45,910 nucleotides of DNA from Methylocystis sp. (GTDB lineage Bacteria > Pseudomonadota > Alphaproteobacteria > Rhizobiales > Beijerinckiaceae): positions 1-45,910 of the forward strand of contig PERY01000022.1 of assembly GCA_002929055.1 (NCBI GenBank). Direction: 5' to 3'. Below, one piece after another: positions 24,553 through 34,526 of this stretch (positions are counted from its first letter, which is position 1; every line of letters begins with the position of its first letter). The position numbers and the translations under genes were made by a program. The notes under the pieces are model-generated. The model worked only from the letters and a program-made list of their open reading frames with translations. It was not told the origin of the DNA and ran no database searches.

Positions 24553-26022
24553 TCAGACGCCCAGCTTGCTCTTCAGCAGATCGTTCACGGCCTGGGGATT
24601 CGCCTTGCCGCCGGTCTGCTTCATCACCTGCCCGACAAACCAGCCAAGCATGGTCGGCTTCGCCTTCGCCTGCTCCACCTTGTCCGGATTGGCGGCGATG
24701 ACGGCGTCGACAGCGGCTTCGATGGCGCCCGTGTCGGTCACCTGCTTCATGCCACGCGCCTCTACGACCTCTTTCGGATCGCCGCCCTCGGTCCAGACGA
24801 TCTCAAAGAGATCCTTGGCGATTTTGCCCGAGATGACGTTACTCGAAATAAGATCGACGATCGCGCCGAGCGCCTGCGCCGACACGGGCGAGCGCGTTAC
24901 GTCGAGCCCCTCCTTGTTCAGGCGGCCGAAGAGTTCGTTGATGACCCAGTTCGCGGCAAGCTTGGCGTCGCGCCCCTTCGCCGTCTCCTCAAAGAAGTCG
25001 GCGCTGGCGCGCTCCATGACGAGCACGCCCGCGTCATAGGGGGGCAAGCCGTACTGCTCGATGAAGCGCGCGCGCTTGGCGTCCGGCAGCTCCGGCAACT
25101 GTGCTTTCAGCGCATCGACATAGGCCTGATCGAACTCGAGCGGCAGCAAGTCCGGGTCGGGGAAGTAGCGGTAGTCGTGCGCTTCTTCCTTCGAACGCAT
25201 CGACCGCGTCTCGCCCTTGCCGGGATCGAACAGCCGCGTCTCCTGGTCGATCTTGCCGCCATCTTCGATAATGCCGATCTGGCGCCGCGCTTCGACTTCG
25301 ATCGCCTGGCCGATGAAGCGGATGGAGTTGACGTTCTTGATCTCGCAACGCGTGCCGAGCGGATCGCCCGGACGCCTGACGGAGACGTTGACGTCGGCGC
25401 GCAAGCTCCCCTGCTCCATGTTGCCGTCGCAGGAGCCGATGTAGCGCAGGAGCGCGCGCAGCTTGGTGACATAGGCGCGCGCCTCCTCGGCCGACCGCAT
25501 GTCGGGCTTGGAGACGATTTCCATCAGCGCTACGCCGCTGCGGTTGAGGTCGACATGGCTCTCGCTCGGCGAAAGATCGTGCAGCGACTTGCCGGCGTCC
25601 TGCTCCAGATGCAGGCGCTCGACGCCCACGGTGATGCGCTCGGTGGGGGACACGTCAACGATCACCAGCCCCTCTCCCACGATCGGGTGCTTGTACTGGG
25701 AGATTTGATAGCCCTGCGGAAGATCGGGGTAAAAATAGTTCTTGCGATCGAAGATCGAACGCAGGTTGATCTGCGCCTCGAGCCCCAGCCCAGTGCGGAT
25801 AGCCTGGCGGACGCATTCCTCGTTGATGACGGGGAGCATGCCGGGCATCGCCGCGTCCACCAGCGAGACGTGGTCGTTGGGCGCGCCGCCATACTCCGCG
25901 GAAGCGCCCGAAAAGAGCTTGGCGTTGCTCGTCACCTGGGCATGAATTTCCATGCCGATGACGACCTCCCAGTCGCCGGTCGCGCCTTTGATGAGCTTGG
26001 AGGGAGCCGCCTGTGTCGCCAT
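24553..26022 (-). CDS. gatB: Asp-tRNA(Asn)/Glu-tRNA(Gln) amidotransferase subunit B
   Basis: A 489-residue subunit of GatCAB that phosphorylates and amidates misacylated Glu-tRNA(Gln) or Asp-tRNA(Asn). The N-terminal kinase-like domain opens [20 protein letters not shown] and contains [15 protein letters not shown] and [19 protein letters not shown]. The C-terminal helical and YqeY-like tail domain ends [23 protein letters not shown], the standard tRNA-binding end. Length is normal. It is not in one operon with gatCA: about 400 bases holding a plus-strand membrane-protein gene and a chorismate mutase gene separate them. Confidence 0.96.
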   Translation of the reverse strand: MATQAAPSKLIKGATGDWEVVIGMEIHAQVTSNAKLFSGASAEYGGAPNDHVSLVDAAMPGMLPVINEECVRQAIRTGLGLEAQINLRSIFDRKNYFYPDLPQGYQISQYKHPIVGEGLVIVDVSPTERITVGVERLHLEQDAGKSLHDLSPSESHVDLNRSGVALMEIVSKPDMRSAEEARAYVTKLRALLRYIGSCDGNMEQGSLRADVNVSVRRPGDPLGTRCEIKNVNSIRFIGQAIEVEARRQIGIIEDGGKIDQETRLFDPGKGETRSMRSKEEAHDYRYFPDPDLLPLEFDQAYVDALKAQLPELPDAKRARFIEQYGLPPYDAGVLVMERASADFFEETAKGRDAKLAANWVINELFGRLNKEGLDVTRSPVSAQALGAIVDLISSNVISGKIAKDLFEIVWTEGGDPKEVVEARGMKQVTDTGAIEAAVDAVIAANPDKVEQAKAKPTMLGWFVGQVMKQTGGKANPQAVNDLLKSKLGV

Positions 26023-26105
26023 ATTTTCCTCGCTAAACCTACGCCTTCCATATAGACCACAGCGCGCGCGAGCGGAACATGCGCGGCAGAGGAGCGACCT
26101 GCGAA

Positions 26106-26420
26106 ATGGCCAGCAAGGACGACCCGTCGGGCAAGCGCCGCAACGGCCTCGTCGCCCGCATGCGCGCCGCGCCCCGCTACGTCGCCATCCCGGTTGGGGT
26201 CGGCCTCATCCTTGGCGGGACCATACTCTCGCCCCTGCCCGTTTTCGGTGTTTGGATGGCCCCGATCGGCCTCGCCATCCTCGCCCCGCACTCGCCAGGC
26301 GCCCAAAAGCTATCGCGGCGGTTTCACTGGTGGTCGCTCAAGTTCCTGCGGTGGTCAATTCGACACGGCTTCTTGCGCGTGAAACGCAAAGGCGATGGCG
26401 GCGACGACATCAAGAATTAG
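26106..26420 (+). CDS. small membrane protein, PGPGW-like
   Basis: A 104-residue protein starting [15 protein letters not shown] basic N-terminus leads into two close hydrophobic segments, about 31-47 and 50-64 ([18 protein letters not shown]), followed by a basic amphipathic C-terminus. The Pro-rich turn between the segments resembles the PGPGW family of putative membrane proteins, with a degenerate motif. The start could instead be an ATG at 26079. It is divergent from gatB and convergent with the chorismate mutase gene, whose stop it overlaps by a few bases. The function is unknown. Confidence 0.6.
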   Translation: MASKDDPSGKRRNGLVARMRAAPRYVAIPVGVGLILGGTILSPLPVFGVWMAPIGLAILAPHSPGAQKLSRRFHWWSLKFLRWSIRHGFLRVKRKGDGGDDIKN

Positions 26421-26752
26421 GCGTCGCCTTTCGGAGTCCTGTCGCCCATCAGCCGCTCTTCATATTGAATCGACCATTCGATGATGGCGGTCCAGAGGTT
26501 CATGGCGACCTCGACGGACAGGCCATCGCGCCGCGCCGCGCCGAGCACACGCGCCAGCACCTCGTCCACCCGGTCGGGCACGCGGGCCGGGATGCCGAGG
26601 GCCGGCTTCACTTTAGCGGCGCGCTCGATCTGGCGCTGACGCTTGGCGAGCAACGCGACAAGCTCGTCGTCCAGTTCGTCGATGATGCGGCGCACGTCGG
26701 ACATTTCGTCCTGCATCGCCTTGAGGTCGGGCTCGGCTGCAGCCTTGCTCAT
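26417..26752 (-). CDS. chorismate mutase (AroQ type)
   Basis: A 111-residue all-helical chorismate mutase converting chorismate to prephenate for Phe/Tyr synthesis. The first long helix carries DVRRIIDELDDELVALLAKRQRQIERAAKVK, with the Arg and Lys residues that bind chorismate. The later helix LWTAIIEWSIQYEERL matches the family C-terminus. An isochorismate-pyruvate lyase of the same fold cannot be fully excluded. The start ATG overlaps the gatA stop (TGATG), so it is translationally coupled to a tRNA-amidation operon. Confidence 0.88.
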   Translation of the reverse strand: MSKAAAEPDLKAMQDEMSDVRRIIDELDDELVALLAKRQRQIERAAKVKPALGIPARVPDRVDEVLARVLGAARRDGLSVEVAMNLWTAIIEWSIQYEERLMGDRTPKGDA

Positions 26753-28236
26753 CAGCGCCACCACGGTTGAGGGAAATCGAATTTCGGCGCCGCCGCCTCG
26801 ATCGCGTGGGCGAGCGAGAACAGCGTCTCTTCGTCGAAGGGACGGCCGATGAGTTGCAGTCCAAGCGGCAGGCCATTGGCGGCGAGCCCGCCCGGCACGG
26901 CGATGCCCGGCAGGCCGGCCATGTTCACCGTGACGGTGAAGACATCGTTGAGATACATTTCCACCGGGTCGGTCGAGCCCTGCTCGCCCTGCGCAAAAGC
27001 CGTCGAGGGCGTGGCGGGCGTCAGCACGGCGTCGACGCCGGCCGCGAAGACGGTGTCGAAGTCGCGCTTGATGAGGCTGCGGACTTTCTGCGCGCGCACA
27101 TAATAAGCGTCGTAATAGCCGGCCGAGAGCACATAGGTGCCGATCATGATGCGGCGGCGCACCTCCGCGCCGAAGCCCTTGGCGCGCGTCTTCTCATACA
27201 TGTCGGTGATGTCGCGGCCCTGCTCACGAAGGCCGTAGCGCACGCCGTCATAGCGCGCGAGATTGGAGGAGGCCTCCGCGGGCGCGATGATGTAGTACGT
27301 CGGCAGAGCATATTTCGTGTGCGGCAGGGAAATCTCGACGATCTCGGCGCCTGCCTCCTTCAGCCATGCTACCCCCTGATCCCAGAAGGCCGCGATCTCA
27401 TCGGAAATGCCGTCGAGACGATACTCTTTCGGCACGCCGATGCGCCGTCCCTTCACGGAGGCGCCGATCGCCTTTTCGTAATCGGGCACGGGCGCGTCGA
27501 CGCTGGTCGTGTCCTTCGGATCATGCCCGGCCATCGAGCGCAGCATGATTGCGGCGTCGCGCACCGTGCGCGTAATCGGACCGGCCTGATCAAGCGACGA
27601 GGCGAAGGCGACGATGCCCCAGCGCGAACAGCGGCCGTAAGTCGGCTTGACGCCAACCGTGCCCGTGAACGCCGCAGGCTGACGGATAGAGCCGCCTGTG
27701 TCGGTCGCCGTGGCGCCGAGGCAAAGATGCGCCGCGACCGCAGCCGACGAGCCGCCGGACGAACCGCCCGGAACAATCTTCGCGTCCGGATCGCCATGCC
27801 GCTTCCACGGCGAAATGACGGGACCAAATGCGCTCGTCTCGTTCGATGAGCCCATGGCGAATTCGTCGAGATTGAGCTTGCCGAGGGTCACCGCGCCGTC
27901 GCGGATGAGATTGCCGGAAACCGTCGATTCATAGGGAGGCGTGAAATTGCTCAGGATGCGGCTCGCCGCCGTCGTGCGGACGCCCTTCGAGCAATAAAGA
28001 TCCTTGATGCCGAGCGGCAGCCCCTCTAGCGGCCCCGCCTGCCCGCTCGCGAGTTTCTCGTCGCTCGCCTGCGCCTGCGCGAGCGCAAGCTCCGGCGTCT
28101 CGGTGATGAAGCAGTTAAGCGCCCGCGCGCTTTCCATCGCGCCAAGATGGGCCTTGGTCAGTTCGACGGCCGAGATTTTCTTCGACTTCAGGGCGTCGCG
28201 CGCGTCGGCGAGGGAGAGATGCGTCAGATCGGACAT
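26752..28236 (-). CDS. gatA: Asp-tRNA(Asn)/Glu-tRNA(Gln) amidotransferase subunit A
   Basis: A 494-residue amidase-signature glutaminase that supplies ammonia to GatB. The catalytic triad is Lys78 ([10 protein letters not shown]), Ser159 in the glycine-rich loop [14 protein letters not shown], and Ser183 ([11 protein letters not shown]). The C-terminal segment [24 protein letters not shown] is typical. It starts 49 bases after gatC and its stop overlaps the chorismate mutase start. Organisms with GatCAB usually lack glutaminyl-tRNA synthetase, asparaginyl-tRNA synthetase, or both. Confidence 0.96.
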   Translation of the reverse strand: MSDLTHLSLADARDALKSKKISAVELTKAHLGAMESARALNCFITETPELALAQAQASDEKLASGQAGPLEGLPLGIKDLYCSKGVRTTAASRILSNFTPPYESTVSGNLIRDGAVTLGKLNLDEFAMGSSNETSAFGPVISPWKRHGDPDAKIVPGGSSGGSSAAVAAHLCLGATATDTGGSIRQPAAFTGTVGVKPTYGRCSRWGIVAFASSLDQAGPITRTVRDAAIMLRSMAGHDPKDTTSVDAPVPDYEKAIGASVKGRRIGVPKEYRLDGISDEIAAFWDQGVAWLKEAGAEIVEISLPHTKYALPTYYIIAPAEASSNLARYDGVRYGLREQGRDITDMYEKTRAKGFGAEVRRRIMIGTYVLSAGYYDAYYVRAQKVRSLIKRDFDTVFAAGVDAVLTPATPSTAFAQGEQGSTDPVEMYLNDVFTVTVNMAGLPGIAVPGGLAANGLPLGLQLIGRPFDEETLFSLAHAIEAAAPKFDFPQPWWR

Positions 28237-28285
28237 CGAGTCTCTTTATATAACGGAAGCGGGGCGATGCGTCGCGGCGGATCGG

Positions 28286-28573
28286 CTACTCGATCACCTT
28301 GGGCACGACGAAATAATGGTCTTCCTTGACCGGGGCGTTGGCGAGCACCTCATCGGCGATGCCGCCGTCCGTCACCACGTCGGCGCGCTTTTTCATCTGC
28401 ATGGGCAGCACGGAGGCGATCGGATCGACGCCTTCGACGTCGACTTCGGCGAGCGTCTCGACGAAGGCGAGGATCGCATTCAATTCGCCACGCAGACGCT
28501 CGACCTCATTCTCTTCGACCGCGATGCGAGAGAGATGGGCGATGCGGCGAACCACCGCGGAATCGACAGACAT
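28286..28573 (-). CDS. gatC: Asp-tRNA(Asn)/Glu-tRNA(Gln) amidotransferase subunit C
   Basis: A 95-residue GatC that wraps GatA and GatB and stabilises the complex. It starts [21 protein letters not shown] at ATG 28573 with GGAG 7 bases upstream. The segment [21 protein letters not shown] and the C-terminal [12 protein letters not shown] are family hallmarks. The frame remains open far upstream, but the extension is not GatC-like. It heads the gatC-gatA-chorismate mutase unit and is divergent from ruvX. Confidence 0.95.
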   Translation of the reverse strand: MSVDSAVVRRIAHLSRIAVEENEVERLRGELNAILAFVETLAEVDVEGVDPIASVLPMQMKKRADVVTDGGIADEVLANAPVKEDHYFVVPKVIE

Positions 28574-28721
28574 TTGGAAGCTCCGCCGGGATGAACCTGT
28601 CACGGCGCTATAGCGCTTGGGGGGGCGCGGCGCAATGCGGGCGGCGGTAGGGGGGCACGGCGATGGCTGATAAGCGTGGCCCCGGAGTTTATCCCGGGCG
28701 TTCGACGTGGTAGCGCGAGGC

Positions 28722-29195
28722 ATGGCCATCCAGGAAACCTCGCTCGAAGAAATCCGGGAAGCCCTCCGCCCGAAAGGGCGCCTTCTTGGTCTCGACCTCG
28801 GCACGAAAACGATCGGTCTCGCCCTTTCCGATGTGGAGCGCCGGCTAGCCTCGCCGCTCGACACGATCAAGCGCGTGAAATTCTCCACGGACGCCGAGGC
28901 TCTTCTGAAACGCGTATCGGATTTCGACATCCAGGCGCTCGTCTTCGGCCTGCCGCTCAATATGGACGGAACCGAGGGCCCGCGCGCCCAGGCGACCCGC
29001 GCCTTCATGCGCAATCTGCGCAAGCTGACGCCCCTGCCCTTCGCTTTCTGGGACGAGCGACTCTCCACGGCGGCGGTGACGCGCGAACTCATCGCGCAAG
29101 ACGCTTCCCGGGCGAAGCGCGCCGAAGTCGTCGACCGCATGGCCGCCGCCTACATTCTCCAGGGAGCGCTCGACCGGCTTGCCCGGCTCCCCTGA
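28722..29195 (+). CDS. ruvX: Holliday junction resolvase-like RuvX (YqgF)
   Basis: A 157-residue RNase H-fold protein. Motifs are [15 protein letters not shown] (first catalytic Asp), [29 protein letters not shown] (Glu) and the final Asp in [13 protein letters not shown]. YqgF/RuvX acts in 16S rRNA 5' end maturation and is named for its resemblance to resolvases. ATG 28722 gives the family-like length, with an alternative GTG at 28707; neither has an ideal ribosome site spacing. It is divergent from gatC. Confidence 0.93.
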   Translation: MAIQETSLEEIREALRPKGRLLGLDLGTKTIGLALSDVERRLASPLDTIKRVKFSTDAEALLKRVSDFDIQALVFGLPLNMDGTEGPRAQATRAFMRNLRKLTPLPFAFWDERLSTAAVTRELIAQDASRAKRAEVVDRMAAAYILQGALDRLARLP

Positions 29196-29432
29196 AAATC
29201 AAGAATTGTCCCCACCTTTCGCTCGCTTATCTGCCATTTCGCGGCGAACAAGCTCGCTCGCTGCGCCAACATTATTTCGCGCGCGAAGTAATTTGCGCTT
29301 CACCCGATGTTTACAACCATTGCGCGCAAATTTACACTTGACATCCCATGGCTGAGTATTAGAAAAAAGACACGTAATGGTCGTAATTTATCTCAACTTT
29401 GCAGAGGCTCCGTAGCAGGCGGAGGCTTGATG

Positions 29433-29681
29433 ATGGTTCGTGGCAACGGGTCTGGATTTCCCGCCTCTCGCGATAGCGTAGACGAGGAGCCAGCCGAGAG
29501 GCGGTCCTCCGAAGACGCTGCCGCGCTTGCTAGCTATATTGCTGATATGGCAGCGGAACTTTCTCATTTAGCGGGCGGCGCCCAAATGCCGATGCTCGCC
29601 TACTTCCTCAATCTTGCGCGGGTCGAAGCAGAATTGAACGCACGCGAGAGCGGCGGCGCGCCGATCGCCCGCGATAATTAG
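29433..29681 (+). CDS. small conserved hypothetical protein
   Basis: An 82-residue protein. GGAGG at 29421-29425 is 7 bases before ATG 29433 (another ATG is at 29430). The first 35 residues are polar and variable. The rest is a conserved-looking helix pair: ALASYIADMAAELSHLAGG and MPMLAYFLNLARVEAELNAR. Small proteins with this Tyr-Ile-Ala-Asp-Met...Tyr-Phe-Leu pattern are frequent in Rhizobiales and have no assigned role. The preceding 230 bases are A/T-rich and could hold its promoter. It is convergent with dprA, 2 bases from its stop. Confidence 0.7.
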   Translation: MVRGNGSGFPASRDSVDEEPAERRSSEDAAALASYIADMAAELSHLAGGAQMPMLAYFLNLARVEAELNARESGGAPIARDN

Positions 29682-29683
29682 GG

Positions 29684-30934
29684 CTACTCATAGTTGCATT
29701 TAAAAGAAATGCCGCTGGATCCGTGCCGTTCCAGGCGGCCTGCGAGATCCAGTTCGACGAGCACCGCCTGCACCTCCCTGGCCGGCAGGCCTGCGATGCG
29801 AATGAGTTCATCCACGACAATGGGAGATGGACCCAGCAGCGCGGTCACGACGTCGAAGGCGTCGCGATCCTCAGCCGGCTTCCCAGGCGAGAGCGGCGTT
29901 CCTGGATCAGAAGCAGGCGGGTCGATCGGGGCTGGCGATTCTGCTTCCTCGAAAGCGTAGCCGTCCGTCGAGCCGAAAAGATCGAGTTCGTCGAAAAGTT
30001 GCTCGTCCGGCGCGGGGCCGTCGTCGGCGTCGAAAAGCGTGCGCGCCGGCTTGTGGGCGCCCGCCAGCGCTTCGATCACATCCTCGGGCCGTGCGCAGAG
30101 GGTCGCGCCCTGGCGCAGCAGATCGTTCGTGCCCTCCGCTCGGGGATCGAGCGGCGAGCCGGGAACGGCGAAGACCTCCCGACCCTGCTCATTGGCGAAG
30201 CGCGCCGTAATGAGGGAGCCCGAGCGGCGCGCGGCCTCGACTACGATCGTCGCGCGGCTCACGCCGGAGATGATGCGGTTGCGTCGCGGGAAGTCCCGGC
30301 CGCGCGGCTCCCATTCGAGCGGCATTTCGGAGACCAGCAGCCCTTGTTCCGTAATCTGCGCGACGAGTTTCTCGTGCTCCGCGGGATAGGGACGCGCCTG
30401 TCCGCCCGCGAGCACGGCGATGGTGCCGGTTTCCAGCGTCGCACGATGCGCGACCGCGTCAATGCCGCGCGCGAGACCGGAAACGATCACAAAGTCTTCC
30501 CGCGCGAGGCTGCGCGCCAGCCGCTCGGCGAAGGCGAGTCCTGCGGCCGAGGCGTTACGCGAACCCACGAGCGCAACGCCGTCGCGGCGCGCCATCGACG
30601 CCACGCCCCGGAGCGACAGCAGCGGCGGCGCGTCAGGTATTTCGCGAAGAAGAGCCGGATAGTCGGGGTCGCCCGTCGCCGCGAAACGCACGCCCATTGC
30701 ATGGGCCGCGTCGATCTCGCGCAGCGCCTCGTCCCGCGAGGCGACCCGAATCTCCCGCCCCCGCAGGGATTTCGCGGCGAGCCCCGGCAAGGCCTCCAGC
30801 GCCGCGCCGGCGCCGCCGAAGCGGTTCACGAGCTGGCGGAAAGTGCGGGGGCCGACGTTCTCCGAGCGAATCAGGCGGAGCCAGTCGACGAGTTGTCCGT
30901 CGCTCAGTCTCGAGCCCGACGGCGCCCCGCTCAT
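29684..30934 (-). CDS. dprA: DNA-processing protein DprA
   Basis: A 416-residue DprA/Smf that binds incoming single-stranded DNA and loads RecA during natural transformation. A SAM-like N-terminal domain ([19 protein letters not shown]) is followed by the Rossmann-like core ([77 protein letters not shown]). The C-terminus is a winged-helix domain ([20 protein letters not shown]). The loop reading [17 protein letters not shown] departs slightly from the usual VLGxGxDxxYPxxN. ATG 30934 overlaps the plsY stop (ATGA), so the two are coupled. Confidence 0.95.
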   Translation of the reverse strand: MSGAPSGSRLSDGQLVDWLRLIRSENVGPRTFRQLVNRFGGAGAALEALPGLAAKSLRGREIRVASRDEALREIDAAHAMGVRFAATGDPDYPALLREIPDAPPLLSLRGVASMARRDGVALVGSRNASAAGLAFAERLARSLAREDFVIVSGLARGIDAVAHRATLETGTIAVLAGGQARPYPAEHEKLVAQITEQGLLVSEMPLEWEPRGRDFPRRNRIISGVSRATIVVEAARRSGSLITARFANEQGREVFAVPGSPLDPRAEGTNDLLRQGATLCARPEDVIEALAGAHKPARTLFDADDGPAPDEQLFDELDLFGSTDGYAFEEAESPAPIDPPASDPGTPLSPGKPAEDRDAFDVVTALLGPSPIVVDELIRIAGLPAREVQAVLVELDLAGRLERHGSSGISFKCNYE

Positions 30935-31521
30935 CCCTTCTGTCCGATTCGGCTTTCGGTCCCCGCGCGCAAGCGGGCGATATTCTCGCTGTGCTTGCGC
31001 CACAGCAGGCTCGCCATCGCGCCCACGACGAAGGCTTCGCCGCCATGCCCCAGCGCGAAGAGGATTAGCGGCGAGGCGGCGCTGGCGACAAGAGCCGAGA
31101 GCGACGAGTAGCGCGTCACCGCCGCGACGGTCAGCCAAATGCCACAGAAAGCAAGCCCGACCAGCCAATGCAGGCCAAAGAGGCAGCCAAGAAACGTCGC
31201 GACGCCCTTGCCGCCCTGAAACTTGAGCCAGACGGGCGCTACATGGCCCAGAAAAGCCGCGAAGCCCGCGATCAGGGCGCCTTCGGGCGAGAGCTTTGCG
31301 CCGAGCAAAACGGCGACGGTACCCTTCAGCGCGTCGAGCAGCAGCGTCGCCGCGGCTAGATCCTTTCGCCCGGTTCGCAGCACGTTCGTCGCGCCTATGT
31401 TTCCAGAGCCGATAGCGCGAAGGTCGGTCGTGCCGGCGACGCGAGTCAGCAGCAGACCGAAGGGAATTGAGCCGAGGAGATAGCCGATGATGAGCGCAAG
31501 CGCGTCAGGCAGGAAGGACAT
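30931..31521 (-). CDS. plsY: acyl-phosphate:glycerol-3-phosphate acyltransferase PlsY
   Basis: A 196-residue integral membrane enzyme that makes lysophosphatidic acid from acyl-phosphate, the first step of phospholipid synthesis in most bacteria. The three conserved motifs are visible: [13 protein letters not shown] with [17 protein letters not shown] (motif 1), [13 protein letters not shown] (motif 2, glycerol phosphate loop) and [17 protein letters not shown] (motif 3). Five hydrophobic helices can be placed. It leads a plsY-dprA pair with a four-base overlap, an arrangement common in alphaproteobacteria. Confidence 0.96.
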   Translation of the reverse strand: MSFLPDALALIIGYLLGSIPFGLLLTRVAGTTDLRAIGSGNIGATNVLRTGRKDLAAATLLLDALKGTVAVLLGAKLSPEGALIAGFAAFLGHVAPVWLKFQGGKGVATFLGCLFGLHWLVGLAFCGIWLTVAAVTRYSSLSALVASAASPLILFALGHGGEAFVVGAMASLLWRKHSENIARLRAGTESRIGQKG

Positions 31522-31702
31522 CGGAAACGCTGGAACCCATTCTGATGAGGCGTCGGCAGAGACGAACGGATGCTAACGGAGCCTTCGCCGGGCCGCAACC
31601 GTCGCCGCCCGCGACGGAACGGCCTTTCGCCCGACCGCATATGACGCTCCCGTTTCTTCGTCAAAGGCGGTAAAGGGAAGGCCGGAACCCGGAAAGCTGC
31701 AA

Positions 31703-32749
31703 ATGAGCGATTCAGAGCGTAGACCGCGACCCCGCGCCTTCCGCCTCAACGGCGATGAGACGGTGACGTCGAAGCCCGCGCCGCAAGTCGAGGCGGAGGA
31801 CGATATTTTCGCCGAGGCGGCGGAACTCGTCGACGCCGCCCGCGGCGGGGAGGAAGAATTACAGGCAGCGCGCGCGAAGGGCTTTCTCGAGCGCTATCTT
31901 TTTTCGTCGAGCGGAGTTTTCCTGTCGGCGATCAGCGGGCTGATCGCGCTCGCGCTGACAGCCTGGATATGGAACCTCGTCGAGGATCTCTTCGCCCACT
32001 CGGCCCTGCTGGGGACGATTGGTCTGGCGCTGGCCGCAGTGGCGGGGGCCGCCGCGCTTGTATTGATCGCGCGCGAGGTACGCGCGATCATGCTGCAAAG
32101 CCGCATCGCAAGACTCCATGCCGCGCTTGCGTCGGCACGCGCGGCCAATGAGGAATCCCCCGCCAAAAGCGCTGTGCTCGAACTCTGCAAGCTCTACGAG
32201 CGACGCGCCGATCTCGCCCGGCCCCGTGCGCTCGTCGTGGATTATGTGAAGCGGATCATCGACGGCAAGGATTTGATCGACCTCGCCGAGCGCAACCTCG
32301 TCGCGCCGCTCGACGAGATGGCGCGACGCGAAATCGCTGCGGCCGCAAAGCGCGTTTCCGTCGTCACCGCGGTGAGTCCGCGCGCCGTTCTGGACGTTGT
32401 TTTCGTCGCTGGCCAAGCGATAGTGCTCATGCGACGAATTTCGGAAATCTATGGAGGGCGCCCGGGGCTACTCGGCTTCTTCAGGCTCGCGCGCTCGGTC
32501 GGCGCGCATCTCGCGGTCACCGGCGCCGTCGCTGTCGGCGACACGCTCCTGCAGCAGGTGCTCGGGCACGGCGTCGCGGCGCGCGTTTCGGCGAGGCTCG
32601 GCGAGGGCGTGCTCAACGGCCTGCTCACTGCGCGCGTCGGCCTTTCCGCCATGGCGGTGTGCCGCCCCACTCCCTTCGTCACCGAGAAGCAACCCGGCGT
32701 GAAGGAAGTCGCGCCCTTCCTCTTCGGGGACAAAAACAAGGCCCAATGA
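31703..32749 (+). CDS. TIGR01620 / YcjF-like membrane protein
   Basis: A 348-residue inner-membrane protein of the TIGR01620 (YcjF, DUF697-related) family. A charged N-terminal region (1-65) is followed by two close transmembrane helices (about 72-93 and 101-123). A cytoplasmic helical domain includes LELCKLYERRADLARPRALV and AVSPRAVLDVVFVAGQAIVLMRRISEIYGGRPG, which is the family core. The partner GTP-binding protein YcjX, often adjacent, is not seen upstream here. It abuts xth, whose TTG start begins one base after its stop. Confidence 0.85.
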   Translation: MSDSERRPRPRAFRLNGDETVTSKPAPQVEAEDDIFAEAAELVDAARGGEEELQAARAKGFLERYLFSSSGVFLSAISGLIALALTAWIWNLVEDLFAHSALLGTIGLALAAVAGAAALVLIAREVRAIMLQSRIARLHAALASARAANEESPAKSAVLELCKLYERRADLARPRALVVDYVKRIIDGKDLIDLAERNLVAPLDEMARREIAAAAKRVSVVTAVSPRAVLDVVFVAGQAIVLMRRISEIYGGRPGLLGFFRLARSVGAHLAVTGAVAVGDTLLQQVLGHGVAARVSARLGEGVLNGLLTARVGLSAMAVCRPTPFVTEKQPGVKEVAPFLFGDKNKAQ

Positions 32750-32750
32750 G

Positions 32751-33548
32751 TTGAAGATCACGACCTGGAACATCAATTCGGTCCGGCTGCGCATGCCGAT
32801 CGTCGCGCATCTTCTGAAAACCAAGGCCCCGGATGTTCTGTGCCTTCAGGAAACCAAGTGCCGCGACGCCGAATTTCCGATGAAGGACTTCACCTCGCTG
32901 GGCTACCACCATGTCGCGATCAATGGGCAGAAGGGTTATCACGGCGTCGCCGTAATCTCGAAGAGACCCTTGTGGATGATCGAGAAGCGCGCGTTCTGCA
33001 CGACCGGCGACGCGCGCCACATCTCCGTAGAGGTGGAGAGCAAGGGCGGTCCGATCACCTTGCATAACTTCTATGTGCCGGCAGGCGGCGACGAGCCCGA
33101 CGTCGACATCAATCCCAAATTCGCCCACAAGCTCGGCTTTCTCGACGAAATGACAAAGTGGGGCGAAGATGGCGCCGCAAAAGGCCGTGTCGCAATGGTC
33201 GGCGATCTCAACATCGCGCCGCTTGAACATGACGTCTGGAGCCACAAGGCGCTGCTGAAAGTCGTCAGCCATACGCCGGTGGAGGTCGAAAAGCTCGGCA
33301 AAGTCTTCCAGGCCGGCAATTGGATCGACGCGATGCGCCGCTTTGTGCCGGCGGAGGAAAAACTCTACACTTGGTGGAGCTATCGCGCCGCCGATTGGGC
33401 GGCGTCGAACCGCGGCCGGCGCCTGGACCATATCCTCGTCAGCGAAGCGCTCGGAGGCGCGTTGCAGCGTCTTGAAGTTCTCACGGAAGCGCGCGGGTGG
33501 GAGCGCCCCTCCGACCATGTGCCGGTAACGATCGAATTATCGGAGTGA
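32751..33548 (+). CDS. xth: exodeoxyribonuclease III
   Basis: A 265-residue exonuclease/AP endonuclease of the ExoIII family for base-excision repair. Catalytic residues are visible in TWNINSVR (Asn), LQETKC (Glu34), YHGVAVISK, VGDLNIAP (Asp/Asn), RRLDHILVS (Asp-His) and the C-terminal SDHVPV (Asp-His). The TTG start at 32751 is one base after the upstream stop, and MKITTWNINSVR is the exact family start, so TTG is used. Translation is probably coupled to the upstream TIGR01620 gene. Confidence 0.94.
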   Translation: MKITTWNINSVRLRMPIVAHLLKTKAPDVLCLQETKCRDAEFPMKDFTSLGYHHVAINGQKGYHGVAVISKRPLWMIEKRAFCTTGDARHISVEVESKGGPITLHNFYVPAGGDEPDVDINPKFAHKLGFLDEMTKWGEDGAAKGRVAMVGDLNIAPLEHDVWSHKALLKVVSHTPVEVEKLGKVFQAGNWIDAMRRFVPAEEKLYTWWSYRAADWAASNRGRRLDHILVSEALGGALQRLEVLTEARGWERPSDHVPVTIELSE

Positions 33549-33570
33549 TTGCGCAGCGGCGGGAGGCCAG

Positions 33571-34503
33571 ATGATCGCTCGCGAATTGATGACGCGGCAT
33601 TTTCCTTACGTCACTGCCGACGCCGACCTCGATTACGTCGCGAAGCTTCTTTCTGAATGCGACATCGGGGTCGTCCCCGTCGTGGATGAGTCGCTCACGC
33701 CCATCGGCATCGTTACACGCAGCAATCTCGAGCGCGCTCGGCCGCCGCTTTCCGCGGAGCTTGGCGCCATTCCCGAATTTTTGATGCGCAACCGCATGAA
33801 GCCGGCGGCTGTCGTCCAGAGCCGCAAGGCGTTGCGCGACATCATGACGTCGCCCGCTATTTCCGTGCCCTGCGGCGCCGCGCTCTCGGACATCGCCAGG
33901 GTGATGGAAAGCCATCACCTGAAGCGAGCGCCGGTCGTCGACGGCCACAAGCTCATCGGCTTCGTGCTGCGCAAGGAGGTGATGCGCGCCATCACAGGCG
34001 CGCGTACGCCGGTTGGGGAGCGGGAAAGAGCGATCCTATCGATCACGCCTCGCGACGAAGCTTCACGCGACATCGCCACGGCGGCCGAATTTCGTGATCT
34101 TGTGGCGGCGCATGAGCGTCAGCTCGAATCAGAAGAGGCGGAAAGGCGCCGGTCCGTCATACAGCTTCGCGAGCAGCGGATCCGGGAGTTGGCGGCGCAA
34201 CGACTCACCGACGGGCTTTGGCGTGAGATGCTGTCACAAGCGCGCCGGGCGGCAGCCGCGGGCGGTATGGAGCATCTTCTCATCCGGTTTCCATCGCAGC
34301 TCTGCACCGATGGCGGCCGCGCCATCAACGCGCCGGATCCGCATTGGCCGGAGACGTTGCGCGGCGAACCCGCCGACGTCTTCAAACGCTGGCGTAACGA
34401 ACTGCATCCCCGCGGGTTCAGAATCGCCGCGCAGATCATCGACTTCCCCGACGGGATGCCTGGAGACGCCGCGCTTTATCTGATGTGGGGCAAGAAAAGT
34501 TGA
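33571..34503 (+). CDS. CBS-pair protein with a C-terminal domain
   Basis: A 310-residue cytoplasmic protein. Two CBS domains occupy about 1-60 and 85-145 (ELMTRHFPYVTADADLDYVAKLL with VPVVDE and IGIVTRSNL; DIMTSPAISVPCGAALSDIARVME with APVVDGHKLIGFV). Residues 185-220 form a charged coiled-coil-like linker (QLESEEAERRRSVIQLREQRI). The remainder (about 225-310), with LLIRFPSQLCTDGGRAINAPDPHWPETL, is a compact domain I cannot name. CBS pairs usually bind adenine nucleotides, so this may be an energy-state sensor. It follows xth by 22 bases. Confidence 0.8.
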   Translation: MIARELMTRHFPYVTADADLDYVAKLLSECDIGVVPVVDESLTPIGIVTRSNLERARPPLSAELGAIPEFLMRNRMKPAAVVQSRKALRDIMTSPAISVPCGAALSDIARVMESHHLKRAPVVDGHKLIGFVLRKEVMRAITGARTPVGERERAILSITPRDEASRDIATAAEFRDLVAAHERQLESEEAERRRSVIQLREQRIRELAAQRLTDGLWREMLSQARRAAAAGGMEHLLIRFPSQLCTDGGRAINAPDPHWPETLRGEPADVFKRWRNELHPRGFRIAAQIIDFPDGMPGDAALYLMWGKKS

Positions 34504-34526
34504 GCCTGAAAGGCTGAGGCCGTCCC

